A stretch of 64,000 nucleotides of DNA from Actinomyces oris (GTDB lineage: Bacteria > Actinomycetota > Actinomycetes > Actinomycetales > Actinomycetaceae). The stretch spans positions 1-64,000 of the forward strand of contig NZ_MSKL01000017.1 of assembly GCF_001937665.1 (NCBI RefSeq), written 5' to 3'. The position numbers and the translations under genes were made by a program. Positions within the stretch are counted from its first letter, which is position 1; each line of letters opens with the position of its first letter. The notes below the pieces were generated by a model, which did no database searches, was not told where the DNA came from, and was given only the letters and a program-made list of their open reading frames with translations. This document shows positions 35,543 to 44,729 of the stretch, piece by piece.

Positions 35543-37362
35543 GCTCCAGCTGGGAGAGCAGGCTGGAGGCCGCCCGGAAGGCGAGGGCGGGGGACTCGGG
35601 GGAGAGTGAGCCCACCGCCTCCCGGGACCTGACCCTTCCCGACAACGTCACCTGGCACCGCGTCAGCCTCATCACGCCGCTGCTGGAGGGCTGGAAGATC
35701 GTCACCGGTGTCCTCGCCTTCGTCACGGCCCAGAACCTCGACGAGCTGGTGCGCGCCTATCAGTTCATCAGCGAGCACGGCTTCTCCCCGGGCGGTCAGA
35801 TCGGCTACTACCTGCTCGGTCTGGTCGCACTCATCGTCGTGTGGGCGGGCCTCGGACTGCTCAGCTGGTGGCGGCGCGCCTACGCCGTGGACGCCGACGG
35901 TGTCTACCTGCGCTCGGGCATCCTCAGCCGCAAGCTGCGCACAGCCCGTCTGCCTCGCATCCAGTCCGTCGACGTCGTCCACCCCCTGCTCGGACGCCTC
36001 TTCGGCCTGGGGAAGCTGACCGTCGAGGTCGCCGGCGGCCGGAACTCGCGGGTCGTCATCGGCTTCCTCACCACCCGTGAGCTCCAGGCCCTGCGTGACC
36101 GCATCCTCGACCTGGCCGCCGGACAGATCGACATGCCCGGACCCGCCTCGGAGGACGGTGCCGTCCAAGACAACGGAGCGGGCTACGACACCGGCGGCAT
36201 CGACGGTCTCGCTTCCACCGCCCGACCCGAGGGCCTCACGCCGGAGAGGGCCACGGGCTCGGAGAGCGCCACTGGCTCCATGCCGCGCTCCCCGCATCTG
36301 CGGGCCTCCCACTTCCAGGAATACCCGCTCTACAGCGTCGACGGCGCCACCCTCCTCGGGTCCCTGCTGCGCAGCTCCTCGGTCTATGTGCTCGGGCTGA
36401 CGATCATCGGCACGCTTGCGGTAGGGATCCTCATCCTCATCACGGACTCCGTGACCGGCGGCGAAGCGTTGACGCTCATCTCGTCCTACATCACGATCGT
36501 CATCGCGATGGCGACCATCGTGTGGAGCCACTTCAACAGTGCCTGGAACTTCCACGCCGCCGCCACCCCCAGCGGTATCCGCATGAGCTATGGCCTCACC
36601 TCGGAGACCTCCCGGACGCTCCCGCCCGGGCGGGTCCACGGTGTCGGGCTCGTCGGGCCGATCCTGTGGCGCCGCAAGGACTGGTGGAAGGTGAATGTCA
36701 CCGTGGCCGGCCGCGACGAGAACCCCCATGACGGCCAGACTCGGGAGATCGGCAACCTGCTCCTGCCCGTGGGGAGCCGGGACACCGCCCTGCGCGCACT
36801 GTGGCTCGTGGTCCCCGACCTGGGGGTACCCGACCCGGACACTCTGCTCACCCAGGTCCTCACCGGCCGCGACGACGACGGCGTCGGCGACCCGCAGGCC
36901 CCTGCGGGCTCGACTGAGCGCGGCTTCGTTCGCCTCAGCCGCAGGGGGCGGCTCTTCCGTCCCCTGACCTGGCGGCGCGCGGCCATTGTCCTCACTGACA
37001 CCTGTGTCATCATCCGACACGGACGCTGGCGACGGCGAGTCGCCGTCTTCCCCTACGAGCGCATCCAGTCCCTGCGCGTGCGCCAGGGGCCGCTGGCGCG
37101 CCGGCGGAGCCTGGCCTCCCTCCGGCTCGACATGGTCGCCCAAGAGGTCCCCACCTCGATCACGAATCTCGACGCCGCCGACGCCAAGGAGCTTGCGGCG
37201 AGGATCAGCGAGCGGGCGCTGCGCCGCTCCCGCGCAGAGCAGCTCGACCGGTGGCTCGCGCGCGCCGTCGCCGCCACTCAGGCCGCTGATCCCTCGCAGG
37301 TCAGTCCTCGAGCCGCTCCGGGCCCAGGACCTCGCGCAGGCGCAGAGCCTGCTCGGTGGTGA
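35539..37362 (+). CDS. Large membrane protein with repeated bacterial PH domains (YdbT-like)
   Basis: A 607-residue protein with paired membrane spans at about 50-66/88-110 and 275-300/308-330. There are at least two clear bPH2 domains: about 112-185 with RLPRIQSVDVVHPLLGRLFG, and about 465-560 with YERIQSLRVRQGPLARR. A weaker one lies at about 335-430. It is the usual partner of the small YdbS-like protein and starts on the GTGA overlap. The last 62 bp overlap the 3' end of the convergent gene at 37301. The C-terminal Pro/Gly/Arg-rich residues in that overlap look non-conserved, suggesting the stop drifted into the neighbour. Confidence 0.85.
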   Translation: MSSSWESRLEAARKARAGDSGESEPTASRDLTLPDNVTWHRVSLITPLLEGWKIVTGVLAFVTAQNLDELVRAYQFISEHGFSPGGQIGYYLLGLVALIVVWAGLGLLSWWRRAYAVDADGVYLRSGILSRKLRTARLPRIQSVDVVHPLLGRLFGLGKLTVEVAGGRNSRVVIGFLTTRELQALRDRILDLAAGQIDMPGPASEDGAVQDNGAGYDTGGIDGLASTARPEGLTPERATGSESATGSMPRSPHLRASHFQEYPLYSVDGATLLGSLLRSSSVYVLGLTIIGTLAVGILILITDSVTGGEALTLISSYITIVIAMATIVWSHFNSAWNFHAAATPSGIRMSYGLTSETSRTLPPGRVHGVGLVGPILWRRKDWWKVNVTVAGRDENPHDGQTREIGNLLLPVGSRDTALRALWLVVPDLGVPDPDTLLTQVLTGRDDDGVGDPQAPAGSTERGFVRLSRRGRLFRPLTWRRAAIVLTDTCVIIRHGRWRRRVAVFPYERIQSLRVRQGPLARRRSLASLRLDMVAQEVPTSITNLDAADAKELAARISERALRRSRAEQLDRWLARAVAATQAADPSQVSPRAAPGPGPRAGAEPARW

Positions 37363-38284
37363 GACGCCCGACGGCCTCGCAGCGCTCGGTGGTGGCGGCG
37401 GCCAACTGCCGGTAGGAGGCGACGACGTCGTCGAGACCCCGCCCCTCGCCGTCGCGCAACGAGGAGAGCGCCTCCAGGTGGGAGGCCACTGTTCCGGCGT
37501 CGCCCCGGGAGACCGGGCCGGTCAGTCCCGCCTCGCCCTCGTGCAGGGCCCGGTCCAGGGCCGCCGTGAGCAGGGGGCCGAGCGTGGCCGCGCCGTCCTC
37601 GACCCCGGCGGCCGCCAGCACCCGGACGGCCTGCGTCACCACAGTCAGCAGGTGGTTGGCGCCATGGGCGAGAGCAGCGTGGTAGGTCGGGCGCGCCGAC
37701 TCCTCCAGGACGAAGGGCTCCCCGCCGAGCTCGACCACCAGCGCCTGCGCGATCGGAAGCACCGCGGCGGGCGCGGTCACGGCCATCGGGCAGCCGACGA
37801 GCCGGGCCACATCCGTGGAGAACCCGGAGAAGGTCATCGCCGGGTGGATCGCCAGCGGAATCGCCCCGCAGCGCTGAGCCGGTGCGAGCACGGCGGCGCC
37901 GTAGCGACCCGAGGTGTGGGCCACCAGCTGGCCCGGCTGCCAGCGCTCCAGATCCGCCAGCCCCTGGACGAGCGGCTCCAGGGCGTCGTCGGGCACGGCC
38001 AGCAGGACCAGCTCGGCGCGCTCGACGATCTCCTCGACCTCCAGAACCGGGACACCCGGCAGCAGCATCTCGGCGCGCTCACGCGAGTCCTCCGAGACCG
38101 CGTGGACGCCGACCACCTGGTGCTCCACCGCGCGCAACGCGCAGCCCAGGACCGCCCCGACGCGCCCGGCGGAGATGATGCCAATGCCCAACCGGCCCGG
38201 CCTGCTCGGAGTGGCCGGTGCGATCGGGGCACGGCCCACGTGCTCGCCGCCTACGCCGGGACCCGTGCCATCGATGTCGCTCAT
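37301..38284 (-). CDS. NADP-binding Rossmann protein with DUF2520 domain
   Basis: A 327-residue soluble protein. The nucleotide-binding turn GIISAGRVG lies at 35-43, followed by the beta-alpha pattern of NADP oxidoreductases (LVLLAVPDDALEPLV). The C-terminal half has AIHPAMTFSG and HGANHLL, hallmarks of DUF2520, a domain related to the 6-phosphogluconate dehydrogenase-like fold. This family is typically next to panC, as here, but the reaction is not established. A ketopantoate-reductase-like role is possible and unproven. It diverges from panC with 72 bp between. The 30-residue N-terminal extension is low-complexity. Confidence 0.82.
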   Translation of the reverse strand: MSDIDGTGPGVGGEHVGRAPIAPATPSRPGRLGIGIISAGRVGAVLGCALRAVEHQVVGVHAVSEDSRERAEMLLPGVPVLEVEEIVERAELVLLAVPDDALEPLVQGLADLERWQPGQLVAHTSGRYGAAVLAPAQRCGAIPLAIHPAMTFSGFSTDVARLVGCPMAVTAPAAVLPIAQALVVELGGEPFVLEESARPTYHAALAHGANHLLTVVTQAVRVLAAAGVEDGAATLGPLLTAALDRALHEGEAGLTGPVSRGDAGTVASHLEALSSLRDGEGRGLDDVVASYRQLAAATTERCEAVGRLTTEQALRLREVLGPERLED

Positions 38285-38356
38285 GCCCCGATGCTCTCAT
38301 GCCCGCGGCTCCCGGCGGATTCGGCACCGTCCAGCAGGGCGACTAGCGTGGGGCAC

Positions 38357-39355
38357 GTGAGCACCGAATCCGCACCGACGCCCGTTCCCGCCCCCCGATC
38401 AACCGGCGCCGCAACCGTCCTCGCCCGCAGCCGAGCCGACCTCGCCTCCGCCCTGGCCGAGTCCCCCGACCCGCGGGCGGTCGTCATGACCATGGGCGCC
38501 CTCCACGAGGGCCACTTCGATCTCGTGCGTGAGGCCGCCCGGCGCGTCGGGCCGACCGGCACAGTGGCGGTCACCATCTTCGTCAACCCCCTGCAGTTCG
38601 CCCCCACCGAGGACCTCGACTCCTACCCGCGTGACCTCGAGGGCGACCTGGCCGGCCTCGCCCGGACCCTCACCGGCGCCGACGGCTCCCTGGGCGTGGG
38701 ACGGCTCATCGTCTTCGCCCCCACCCCGGAGGTCATCTACCCGGCCGGGCAGCCGGCGGTGCGCATCGATCCCGGTCCCATCGCCACCGTCCTGGAGGGC
38801 CGTACCCGCCCCACCCACTTCGCCGGCGTCTGCCAGGTGGTGCTCACCCTCATGCACCTGACCATGCCGCGCTGGGCGCTGTTCGGCCGCAAGGACGCCC
38901 AACAGCTGGCGATCATCGAGTCCATGGTGCGCGACCTCGCCGTCCCGCTGGAGATCGTGCCGGTCGACATCCGCCGCGAGAGTGACGGCCTGGCCATGAG
39001 CTCACGCAACGCCTACCTCAGCCCTGAGCAGCGCCGCCAGGCCCTGGCCCTGTCCCGCGCGCTCCACGCCGGCCGGGACGCCGCCGCGCAGGGGGCCGGT
39101 TCCGGCACCCGCCCGGATCCCGCTGCCATCCGCCGGGCCGCCCTGGCGTCCCTGGAGGCGGCCGACGGCGTCGAGGTCGACTACGTGGCCCTCGTCGCCC
39201 CGGACAGCTTCGAGGACCTGGCCGGCGCCGGTCTCGGCCTGCCGCGCAGAGAGTCGGCGAGGGAGGGGCTGCCCTCCGTGGGCCTACTCGCCGTCGCCGC
39301 CCGCGTGGGCACTACCCGCCTCATCGACAACGCCCTCATCGACCTGCGCCCCTGA
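38357..39355 (+). CDS. panC: Pantothenate synthetase
   Basis: A 332-residue enzyme condensing pantoate and beta-alanine with ATP. The nucleotidyl-transferase motif is [10 protein letters not shown] at 44-53 (H50 and H53). [14 protein letters not shown] and [12 protein letters not shown] complete the signature. I start at GTG 38357, which gives a Pro/Ala N-terminal tail before the domain. The frame is open far upstream (into the PH-domain gene), but that part is antisense to the divergent gene and not coding. A loop of about 20 residues near the C-terminus ([10 protein letters not shown]) is longer than usual. panD follows; panB is not nearby. Confidence 0.94.
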   Translation: MSTESAPTPVPAPRSTGAATVLARSRADLASALAESPDPRAVVMTMGALHEGHFDLVREAARRVGPTGTVAVTIFVNPLQFAPTEDLDSYPRDLEGDLAGLARTLTGADGSLGVGRLIVFAPTPEVIYPAGQPAVRIDPGPIATVLEGRTRPTHFAGVCQVVLTLMHLTMPRWALFGRKDAQQLAIIESMVRDLAVPLEIVPVDIRRESDGLAMSSRNAYLSPEQRRQALALSRALHAGRDAAAQGAGSGTRPDPAAIRRAALASLEAADGVEVDYVALVAPDSFEDLAGAGLGLPRRESAREGLPSVGLLAVAARVGTTRLIDNALIDLRP

Positions 39356-39418
39356 CCGCCTCGCTCGGCCAGGGGCTCGCGCGGGCCGGGCGCGCCGCGA
39401 ACCGGGCCGGCCCGGCGT

Positions 39419-39487
39419 GAGGACGCATATGAGTCCTCGAGGACGCACCCTTGAGGAACAGTCCCGGAGCCCTATGGTGCGTCCTCG
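39419..39487 (+). promoter_or_regulatory. Four complementary arms able to form competing hairpins between panC and panD
   Basis: Arm 1 GAGGAC (39419-39424), arm 2 GTCCTC (39433-39438), arm 3 GAGGAC (39439-39444, extended as CGAGGACGCACC 39438-39449) and arm 4 (GGTGCGTCCTCG 39476-39487). Possible pairs are 1:2, 2:3 (a 12-bp perfect palindrome), 3:4 (12 perfect pairs) and 1:4 (9 pairs). This is the architecture of an attenuator or switching leader. Nothing else occupies the 247-bp space. Confidence 0.45.
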
Positions 39488-39602
39488 GGAACCGGCGGGC
39501 CGGGGCCTGGCCCCGCTCAGGCCCGACCGCGCCTGTCAGGTCGCTCACCCTGTGCCGCACCGTACAGTGCGCCGGGCCCGCCGCCGTCTACGCTGTGCGG
39601 CG

Positions 39603-40058
39603 ATGAGCTCCCGCACCCGGACGATGATGACGTCCAAGATCCACCGCGCCACCGTGACCCAGGCCGACCTCGACTACGTCGGCTCCATCACGGTGGACAT
39701 CGACCTGCTCGAGGCCGCCGACCTGCTTCCCGGCGAGCGCGTCGACATCTGCAACTGCACCAACGGCAACCGCCTGTCCACCTACGTCATCCCCGGCGAG
39801 CGCGGCGCGGGGGAGATCTGCGTCAACGGCGCCGCCGCCCACCTGGTCAGCCCCGGCGACGTCGTCATCCTCATCGCCTACTCCCAGATGTCCGACGCCG
39901 AGGCCCGCACCTACCTGCCCCGGGTCGTCTTCGTTGACGAGGCCAACCGGATCGTGGAGCGTGGCACCGACCCCGGCCAGATCCCGGCCGACTCCGACGT
40001 CGCCCGCCTCCAGGGCCTGCGGCCCACCGGCATCCCCCTGGCCGAGGCCCGCGCCTGA
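39603..40058 (+). CDS. panD: Aspartate 1-decarboxylase proenzyme
   Basis: A 151-residue pyruvoyl enzyme making beta-alanine from aspartate, the partner substrate for PanC. Self-cleavage is expected between G27 and S28 in DYVGSITVD, leaving Ser as the pyruvoyl source. KIHRATVT precedes it and [10 protein letters not shown] and GAAAHLV follow, all family hallmarks. The ATG at 39603 gives the family N-terminus plus a few residues. TACGCT lies 8 nt upstream and there is no Shine-Dalgarno box, so a leaderless transcript is plausible. The frame is open back to 39417, but that stretch is the hairpin-rich spacer. Confidence 0.93.
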   Translation: MSSRTRTMMTSKIHRATVTQADLDYVGSITVDIDLLEAADLLPGERVDICNCTNGNRLSTYVIPGERGAGEICVNGAAAHLVSPGDVVILIAYSQMSDAEARTYLPRVVFVDEANRIVERGTDPGQIPADSDVARLQGLRPTGIPLAEARA

Positions 40059-40136
40059 CCGCTCTGCGGGCCGCCGCCCTACCAGGCCGTCCCGAACCGC
40101 CCCCGACACCGCCGTGCTCCGATAAGGTCGGGAAGC

Positions 40137-41336
40137 ATGCTGGGGCAGTTCAAGGACGAGGACATCTACGAGCTCTACACCACTCGAGAGCTGACGATCG
40201 AGGGTGTGCGCGCGGCGCTGCCGGACCTCACCGTCGAGGGCAACGACGGGGACGGAACCCACCTGCGCATCCGCGATGGTCACCTGCTGGTCCTCGAGCT
40301 GGAGGAGACCTCTCTGGACGTGCAGCTCGACTTCGTCGACTACGTCAAGGAGGTCTCCGGCTACCCCGATCTGCCCTACTGCTACCGGCTCACCTGGCCC
40401 AAGAGCTGGTTCCGAGGCGACTCGGCCAGCAAGAGGGCCCTGGCGTCGGCGCAGACCCTCGCCCGCTGGAACGACGGCGTCGTGGCCCTGTTCTTCGAGC
40501 ACGTGGTACAGCCGCAGGAAGCCCTGTCCGCGCCCCACTTCAATCCCGACGTCTACGAGAAGGACTGGGAGCGGCTTGACGAGGACGTTCAGGTGGTCGA
40601 GATGCGGGCCTACGTGCGCGAGTCCGTCTGCCCCGATCCGGTCAAGGCCTGGATGCGCGCCATCTGGCGAGTGGCCCCGCACTGGAGCCCCACCGAGTAC
40701 ACCGGCCAGGCACGCATGCTGCCACTGAGCGAGACCACGATCGAGGCCGCCGATGATCGCAGGTATGTCGATGACGTCGGGGTCTTCCTGACCGGGCCCG
40801 CACCGATCAGTACGGCGACGTTCTTTGGCCTCGAGGAGGATCCTCACGGCATGTACATGGTTGAGTGGGTGGCCGAGCTGGCACCCCTCAGCCCCGGCGA
40901 CCTGGACCTCCTCCACGAGCTGCTGCTCGAGGCCTGCGACGAGCTCGGCGCCGACCTGGCCTGGGCGCAGGTCCTCGATGGATGGAATCACTCCTACGAC
41001 GGCGACGTCATGCCCGGCTACCTCAGAGCCGAGCAGCCCCAGTCCCTGGCCGCCGACGGCGTCATCCTGAGTGGGCTTCCCTCCATCCCGGTCCCGTGGT
41101 GCTACCTCGGGCCCGACTACACCAGGCTGCTCTCTGCCTTCCTCATTCGCACACCACCCCAGTGGGAGCAGCGCCCCACGGCCCGCGGCACCGCCCTGCG
41201 CCTGAGCCGGGTTCCGGTCAAGGGTGAGGCCCTGGGCCCCACCTGGTTCCCGGCCGAGTACTGCGTGTCCGTGCACCGCAGCCGGAAGGGAGAGGAAACC
41301 GTGACCGGGGCCGCTGTCGTGCCCACCTGGACCTGA
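40137..41336 (+). CDS. Conserved-looking protein of unknown function, 399 aa
   Basis: I do not recognise the family. The protein is soluble and acidic, rich in Trp and aromatic residues (for example WPKSWFRGD at about 86-94, IWRVAPHW and PPQWEQRP), with no signal peptide or membrane span. It reads as normally coding: high third-position GC and no low-complexity runs. The N-terminus carries alternating beta-like stretches (HLRIRDGHLLVLELEE). A GGGAAG box precedes the ATG. It lies between panD and lysS on the same strand, with about 80-100 bp on each side. A carbohydrate- or immunity-type role cannot be argued from what is visible. Confidence 0.7.
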   Translation: MLGQFKDEDIYELYTTRELTIEGVRAALPDLTVEGNDGDGTHLRIRDGHLLVLELEETSLDVQLDFVDYVKEVSGYPDLPYCYRLTWPKSWFRGDSASKRALASAQTLARWNDGVVALFFEHVVQPQEALSAPHFNPDVYEKDWERLDEDVQVVEMRAYVRESVCPDPVKAWMRAIWRVAPHWSPTEYTGQARMLPLSETTIEAADDRRYVDDVGVFLTGPAPISTATFFGLEEDPHGMYMVEWVAELAPLSPGDLDLLHELLLEACDELGADLAWAQVLDGWNHSYDGDVMPGYLRAEQPQSLAADGVILSGLPSIPVPWCYLGPDYTRLLSAFLIRTPPQWEQRPTARGTALRLSRVPVKGEALGPTWFPAEYCVSVHRSRKGEETVTGAAVVPTWT

Positions 41337-41439
41337 CCGGTGGAACCGCCGCCCGGTGTGACCAGGATCGGAGGTGGATCGGGCGTCGTCGGTCCCCAGG
41401 GGGCGGTCGGGGAGGGCCGGCGCCGTTAGACTCCTTCAT

Positions 41440-43128
41440 GTGACAGACGAGAGCACCCCCAGCCCTGACCCGACCGCCACCGACGCCGCCGGCACCCAGT
41501 CGCCGAAGTCTGCAGACGATTCATCGGCCCAGCCCAAGCAGCCCAAGGCCGACCCGGGCCCGGGCGAGCAGTTCGAGGTCCGCGCAGGCAAGCGCGAGCG
41601 CCTGCGCGGCGAGGGCTGGGACCCCTACCCGGTCTCAGTGCCCGTCACCACCACCATCGCCGCCGTGCGCGAGGGCTACGCCCACCTCGAGGCCGGAGAC
41701 GAGACCGACGACGTCGTCGGAGTGGCCGGCCGTGTCGTCTTCCTGCGCAACACCGGCCGCCTGTGCTTCGTCACCCTCCAGGACGGGGCCGGAACCACCC
41801 TGCAGGCCATGCTCTCGGCCAAGGCCCTGCCCGCCGAGGGCCACACCGCGCTCGCGGCCTTCAAGGCCGACGTCGACCTGGGCGACCACCTCTTCGTCCA
41901 CGGCCGCGTCATCTCCTCGCGCCGCGGCGAGCTGTCCGTCATGGCCGAGCCGGTCCTGCGCGAGGGCGCCGAGGCCGCCTCTGCTGGGGACAACGACGTC
42001 GAGGTCCCCGCCTGGCGGATCGCCTCCAAGGCGCTGCGCCCCCTGCCCAAGACCTGGACCAACGAGGCCGGCGAGGCGGTGACGCTCTCGGAGGAGCAGC
42101 GCGTGCGCCGTCGTGAGCTCGACCTGCTCACCCGGCCCGCCGCCCGCGACATGGTGCGCACCCGCGCCGCCGTCGTGCGCTCCATCCGCGAGAACTTCTT
42201 CCGCCGCGACTACCTGGAGCTGGAGACCCCCATGCTCCAGGTCATTCACGGCGGGGCGGCCGCGCGCCCGTTCATCACCCACATGAACGCCTTCGACATG
42301 GATCTCTACCTGCGCATCGCCACGGAGATCTACCTCAAGCGCGCCGTGGTCGGCGGCGTCGACCGCGTCTTCGAGATCAACCGCAACTTCCGCAACGAGG
42401 GCGCCGACTCATCCCACTCCCCGGAGTTCACGGCCCTGGAGGCCTACGAGGCCTACTCCGACTACGACGGCATGGCCGAGCTGACCCGTAACCTCGTCCA
42501 GCAGGCGGCCCGCGACGCCTTCGACCTGCCCGAGGGCGGGGAGGTCGTCACGCTGGCCGACGGCACCGAGTACGACCTGTCGGGCGAGTGGGACAAGATC
42601 GACCTCTACACCTCCGTCTCCGAGGCCCTCGGCGAGGAGATCACCGTGGAGACCCCGCGCGAGCAGCTGGTCGCCTACGCCGAGAGGATCGGCCTCGAGA
42701 TCGACGACTACGCCGTGGCCGGCAAGGTCGTCGAGGACATCTTCGAGGAGCTCGTCGGCAACAAGCTGTGGGCGCCCACCTTCGTCTACGACTTCCCCGA
42801 GGACACCTCGCCGCTGACCCGCTACCACCGCAGCAAGCCGGGCCTGACCGAGAAGTGGGACCTCTACGTGCGCGGCTTCGAGACCGCCACCGCCTACTCC
42901 GAGCTCGCCGACCCCGTGGTCCAGCGCGAGCGCTTCGAGGCCCAGGCGCTCGCGGCCGCCAAGGGCGACCCCGAGGCCATGGTGCTGGACGAGGACTTCC
43001 TCGTGGCCATGGAGCAGGGCTTCCCGCCGTCGGGCGGCATGGGCATGGGCATCGACCGCCTCCTCATGGTGCTCACCGGTCAGGGCATCCGCGAGACCAT
43101 CACCTTCCCGCTGGTCAAGCGGAGCTGA
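41440..43128 (+). CDS. lysS: Lysyl-tRNA synthetase, class II
   Basis: A 562-residue enzyme charging tRNA-Lys. A disordered, charged N-terminal extension of about 45 residues is followed by the OB-fold anticodon domain (about 80-185). The class II catalytic core has motif 2 [11 protein letters not shown] and [11 protein letters not shown] and motif 3 [15 protein letters not shown] near the end; [11 protein letters not shown] is also present. The start is GTG 41440. TTAGACT lies about 8 nt upstream with no Shine-Dalgarno box, suggesting a leaderless mRNA. The gene ends at a strong hairpin. Confidence 0.95.
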   Translation: MTDESTPSPDPTATDAAGTQSPKSADDSSAQPKQPKADPGPGEQFEVRAGKRERLRGEGWDPYPVSVPVTTTIAAVREGYAHLEAGDETDDVVGVAGRVVFLRNTGRLCFVTLQDGAGTTLQAMLSAKALPAEGHTALAAFKADVDLGDHLFVHGRVISSRRGELSVMAEPVLREGAEAASAGDNDVEVPAWRIASKALRPLPKTWTNEAGEAVTLSEEQRVRRRELDLLTRPAARDMVRTRAAVVRSIRENFFRRDYLELETPMLQVIHGGAAARPFITHMNAFDMDLYLRIATEIYLKRAVVGGVDRVFEINRNFRNEGADSSHSPEFTALEAYEAYSDYDGMAELTRNLVQQAARDAFDLPEGGEVVTLADGTEYDLSGEWDKIDLYTSVSEALGEEITVETPREQLVAYAERIGLEIDDYAVAGKVVEDIFEELVGNKLWAPTFVYDFPEDTSPLTRYHRSKPGLTEKWDLYVRGFETATAYSELADPVVQRERFEAQALAAAKGDPEAMVLDEDFLVAMEQGFPPSGGMGMGIDRLLMVLTGQGIRETITFPLVKRS

Positions 43129-43148
43129 CCCATACTCGGCCTCCCGCG

Positions 43149-43191
43149 CCGGCCGATCATCGCCGCCTCCGAGCAGGTGATGATCGGCCGG
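43149..43191 (+). terminator. lysS terminator hairpin
   Basis: A perfect 13-bp stem (CCGGCCGATCATC at 43149-43161 with 43179-43191) and a 17-nt loop, followed by TGTTCTGTC, 20 bp after the lysS stop. The DivIVA-like gene ends just beyond on the other strand, so it may serve both. Confidence 0.7.
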
Positions 43192-43227
43192 TGTTCTGTC
43201 ATGGCAGCCCGGCGGGCCTCAGCAGGC

Positions 43228-43785
43228 CTAGAACCCGGTAGTCCCCAGGCGGTGCTGGGCGGCCTCGAACTCGGCGCGCAGGTAGGCGTTCTCCTGCTGG
43301 AGCTGGGCGATGTACTGGTCCCGCTGGGCGATCGCCTCGGCGTACTGGGGGTCGCTCATCGCTCCGCCGCCTCCCGGGACGGTCCCTGCCCCGGTGGTGT
43401 AGCCGGCATTCCCGTACGCCCCGGGCGCTGATCCGTAACTCGTGTCCGCCCCGTAGACACTGCCGTTCAGCCGCGCCTCCATGGTCTCCATGGTGGCCAC
43501 GACCGTATCCAAGAAGGCGTCGACATCCGGCTGCTCGTACCCTTCTCGGAACTTGGATGTCTTGAACCGTATGTTCCTGACGTCCTGGGAGGTCAGAAGT
43601 ATCTCCGCCTCCTGGTGAGAACCGGTAGTCGCTCCCGGTGCCATTCCAAGGCGCTCCTCGAGTCCCCGCAGCGTGGTGGTCACCTCGTCGAGGAACTCGT
43701 CGACCTCGTCCTGAACGTATCCCTCACGGAGTCTCGTGCTATCGAACTTCACGTTGAGGACGTCATCGGATGTCAGTAGCGTCAT
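43228..43785 (-). CDS. Protein with two tandem DivIVA N-terminal domains
   Basis: A 185-residue cytoplasmic protein. The DivIVA membrane/pole-targeting module occurs twice: residues 4-35 (DVLNVKF ... REGYVQDEVDEFLDEV) and 64-95 (DVRNIRF ... REGYEQPDVDAFLDTV). A Gly/Tyr/Ala-rich linker and a C-terminal coiled coil (about 149-178) follow. Real DivIVA/Wag31 has one such module and a longer coil, so this is a paralogue. DivIVA modules sense curved membrane and recruit division or growth factors. The two modules may double membrane affinity or allow intramolecular pairing. The start overlaps the upstream pentapeptide gene (ATGA), implying coupled synthesis. Confidence 0.85.
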   Translation of the reverse strand: MTLLTSDDVLNVKFDSTRLREGYVQDEVDEFLDEVTTTLRGLEERLGMAPGATTGSHQEAEILLTSQDVRNIRFKTSKFREGYEQPDVDAFLDTVVATMETMEARLNGSVYGADTSYGSAPGAYGNAGYTTGAGTVPGGGGAMSDPQYAEAIAQRDQYIAQLQQENAYLRAEFEAAQHRLGTTGF

Positions 43786-44525
43786 GCTCGCCTACCCCCT
43801 GTTATTGGATTCTGCTCGCCGTCCTGGTCGTCGACCCGCAGCCCCAGGTGCTGAGCCAAGAGCGGCGCGAGCTCGGTGAGCTGCTCGCCGCTGACGGTCG
43901 CCCCACCCAAGGAGTCGACGCCGCTGACCACCCTCATCTCCAGCCTCCGCAGGTCGACATCGCTCAGGCTCCCACCGCGCAGGCGCAGCGTGCCCACCTG
44001 GCAGTCCTCGAAGCGGACCCGCTCTGCTTCGATGCCGCTCAGGTCCAGCTCGTCGATCCGGGTGCCCCGGATGAGGAGGTCGCGCACAGCGGTCCCGGCG
44101 AGGTTGGCGAAGCCCAGACGGCAGTCCTCAACGAGGACGGACTCGACATCGGCGTCGTAGAGCTCCCAGGCCCCGATACGGGAGTCGACCAACTCCACCG
44201 TTCGCCATGTGGAGCGCGGGCTGTGAAGGTACGTGGCACTCAGGCGCTCCAGGCGACAGTCGACCAGCCGTGCGGCGGCCAGGTCGGTGTCGTTGGCGAA
44301 GACCTCCGAGAACCGGCAGCTCAGCAGGCTGATCGCGGACAGGTCCGAACCGCTCAGGTCCGCCTCGGCCAGCTGCAGATCCTCGACCATCCCACCGGCG
44401 GCCAGTTCATCGGCCGCGCCGTCACGCAGGCGACCGAGGCCCGGTGCCGCGAGGACCGGCGGCTTCGGGGAGGCTGCGGTGGAGGAGCCTGCGGCCGTGT
44501 CGGTCCGTCCTGCGATCATGGACAT
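43782..44525 (-). CDS. Pentapeptide-repeat-like protein
   Basis: A 247-residue protein whose residues 45-215 show the A(D/N)LxX-type five-residue periodicity of a right-handed quadrilateral beta-helix (for example LAEADLSGSDLSAISLLSC, then FANLAGTAVRDLLI and LDLSGIEAERVRF). The N-terminal 35 residues are low-complexity. The family includes DNA-mimicking gyrase protectors (Qnr/MfpA) as well as many unassigned proteins. The repeats here are more degenerate than MfpA, so a gyrase role is not claimed. It is first in a two-gene unit with the tandem DivIVA protein. Confidence 0.8.
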   Translation of the reverse strand: MSMIAGRTDTAAGSSTAASPKPPVLAAPGLGRLRDGAADELAAGGMVEDLQLAEADLSGSDLSAISLLSCRFSEVFANDTDLAAARLVDCRLERLSATYLHSPRSTWRTVELVDSRIGAWELYDADVESVLVEDCRLGFANLAGTAVRDLLIRGTRIDELDLSGIEAERVRFEDCQVGTLRLRGGSLSDVDLRRLEMRVVSGVDSLGGATVSGEQLTELAPLLAQHLGLRVDDQDGEQNPITGGRRA

Positions 44526-44596
44526 GTTCTATCGCAGATCGGCTCCGGGCACCGGGGGTTGTTCTCCCCGGTGCCCGGACGTGACGGAGGGACTCG

Positions 44597-44716
44597 TGTC
44601 CAAATCTGTGACAAAGGAGCTCCGAGGCCATTACTCCGCCGAAAGGAACCGCGGAATCATGCGGTTTTCTTTTCCGCAACTGAGGGTGATCGCGGCCTTT
44701 GTCACCGATATGGACA
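44597..44716. repeat. Terminal-inverted-repeat element, copy 3 of 3
   Basis: A 120-bp unit. The ends begin TGTCCAAATCTGTGAC and finish as the complement with two mismatches. It has the same CCGC-GGAATCAT-GCGG hairpin and TTTTCTTTT core as copy 2. It lies between two co-directional genes, 13 bp from the ABC permease stop. The right end is TATGGACA instead of TTTGGACA. Confidence 0.8.
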
Positions 44717-44729
44717 CCATGAACCGCCG

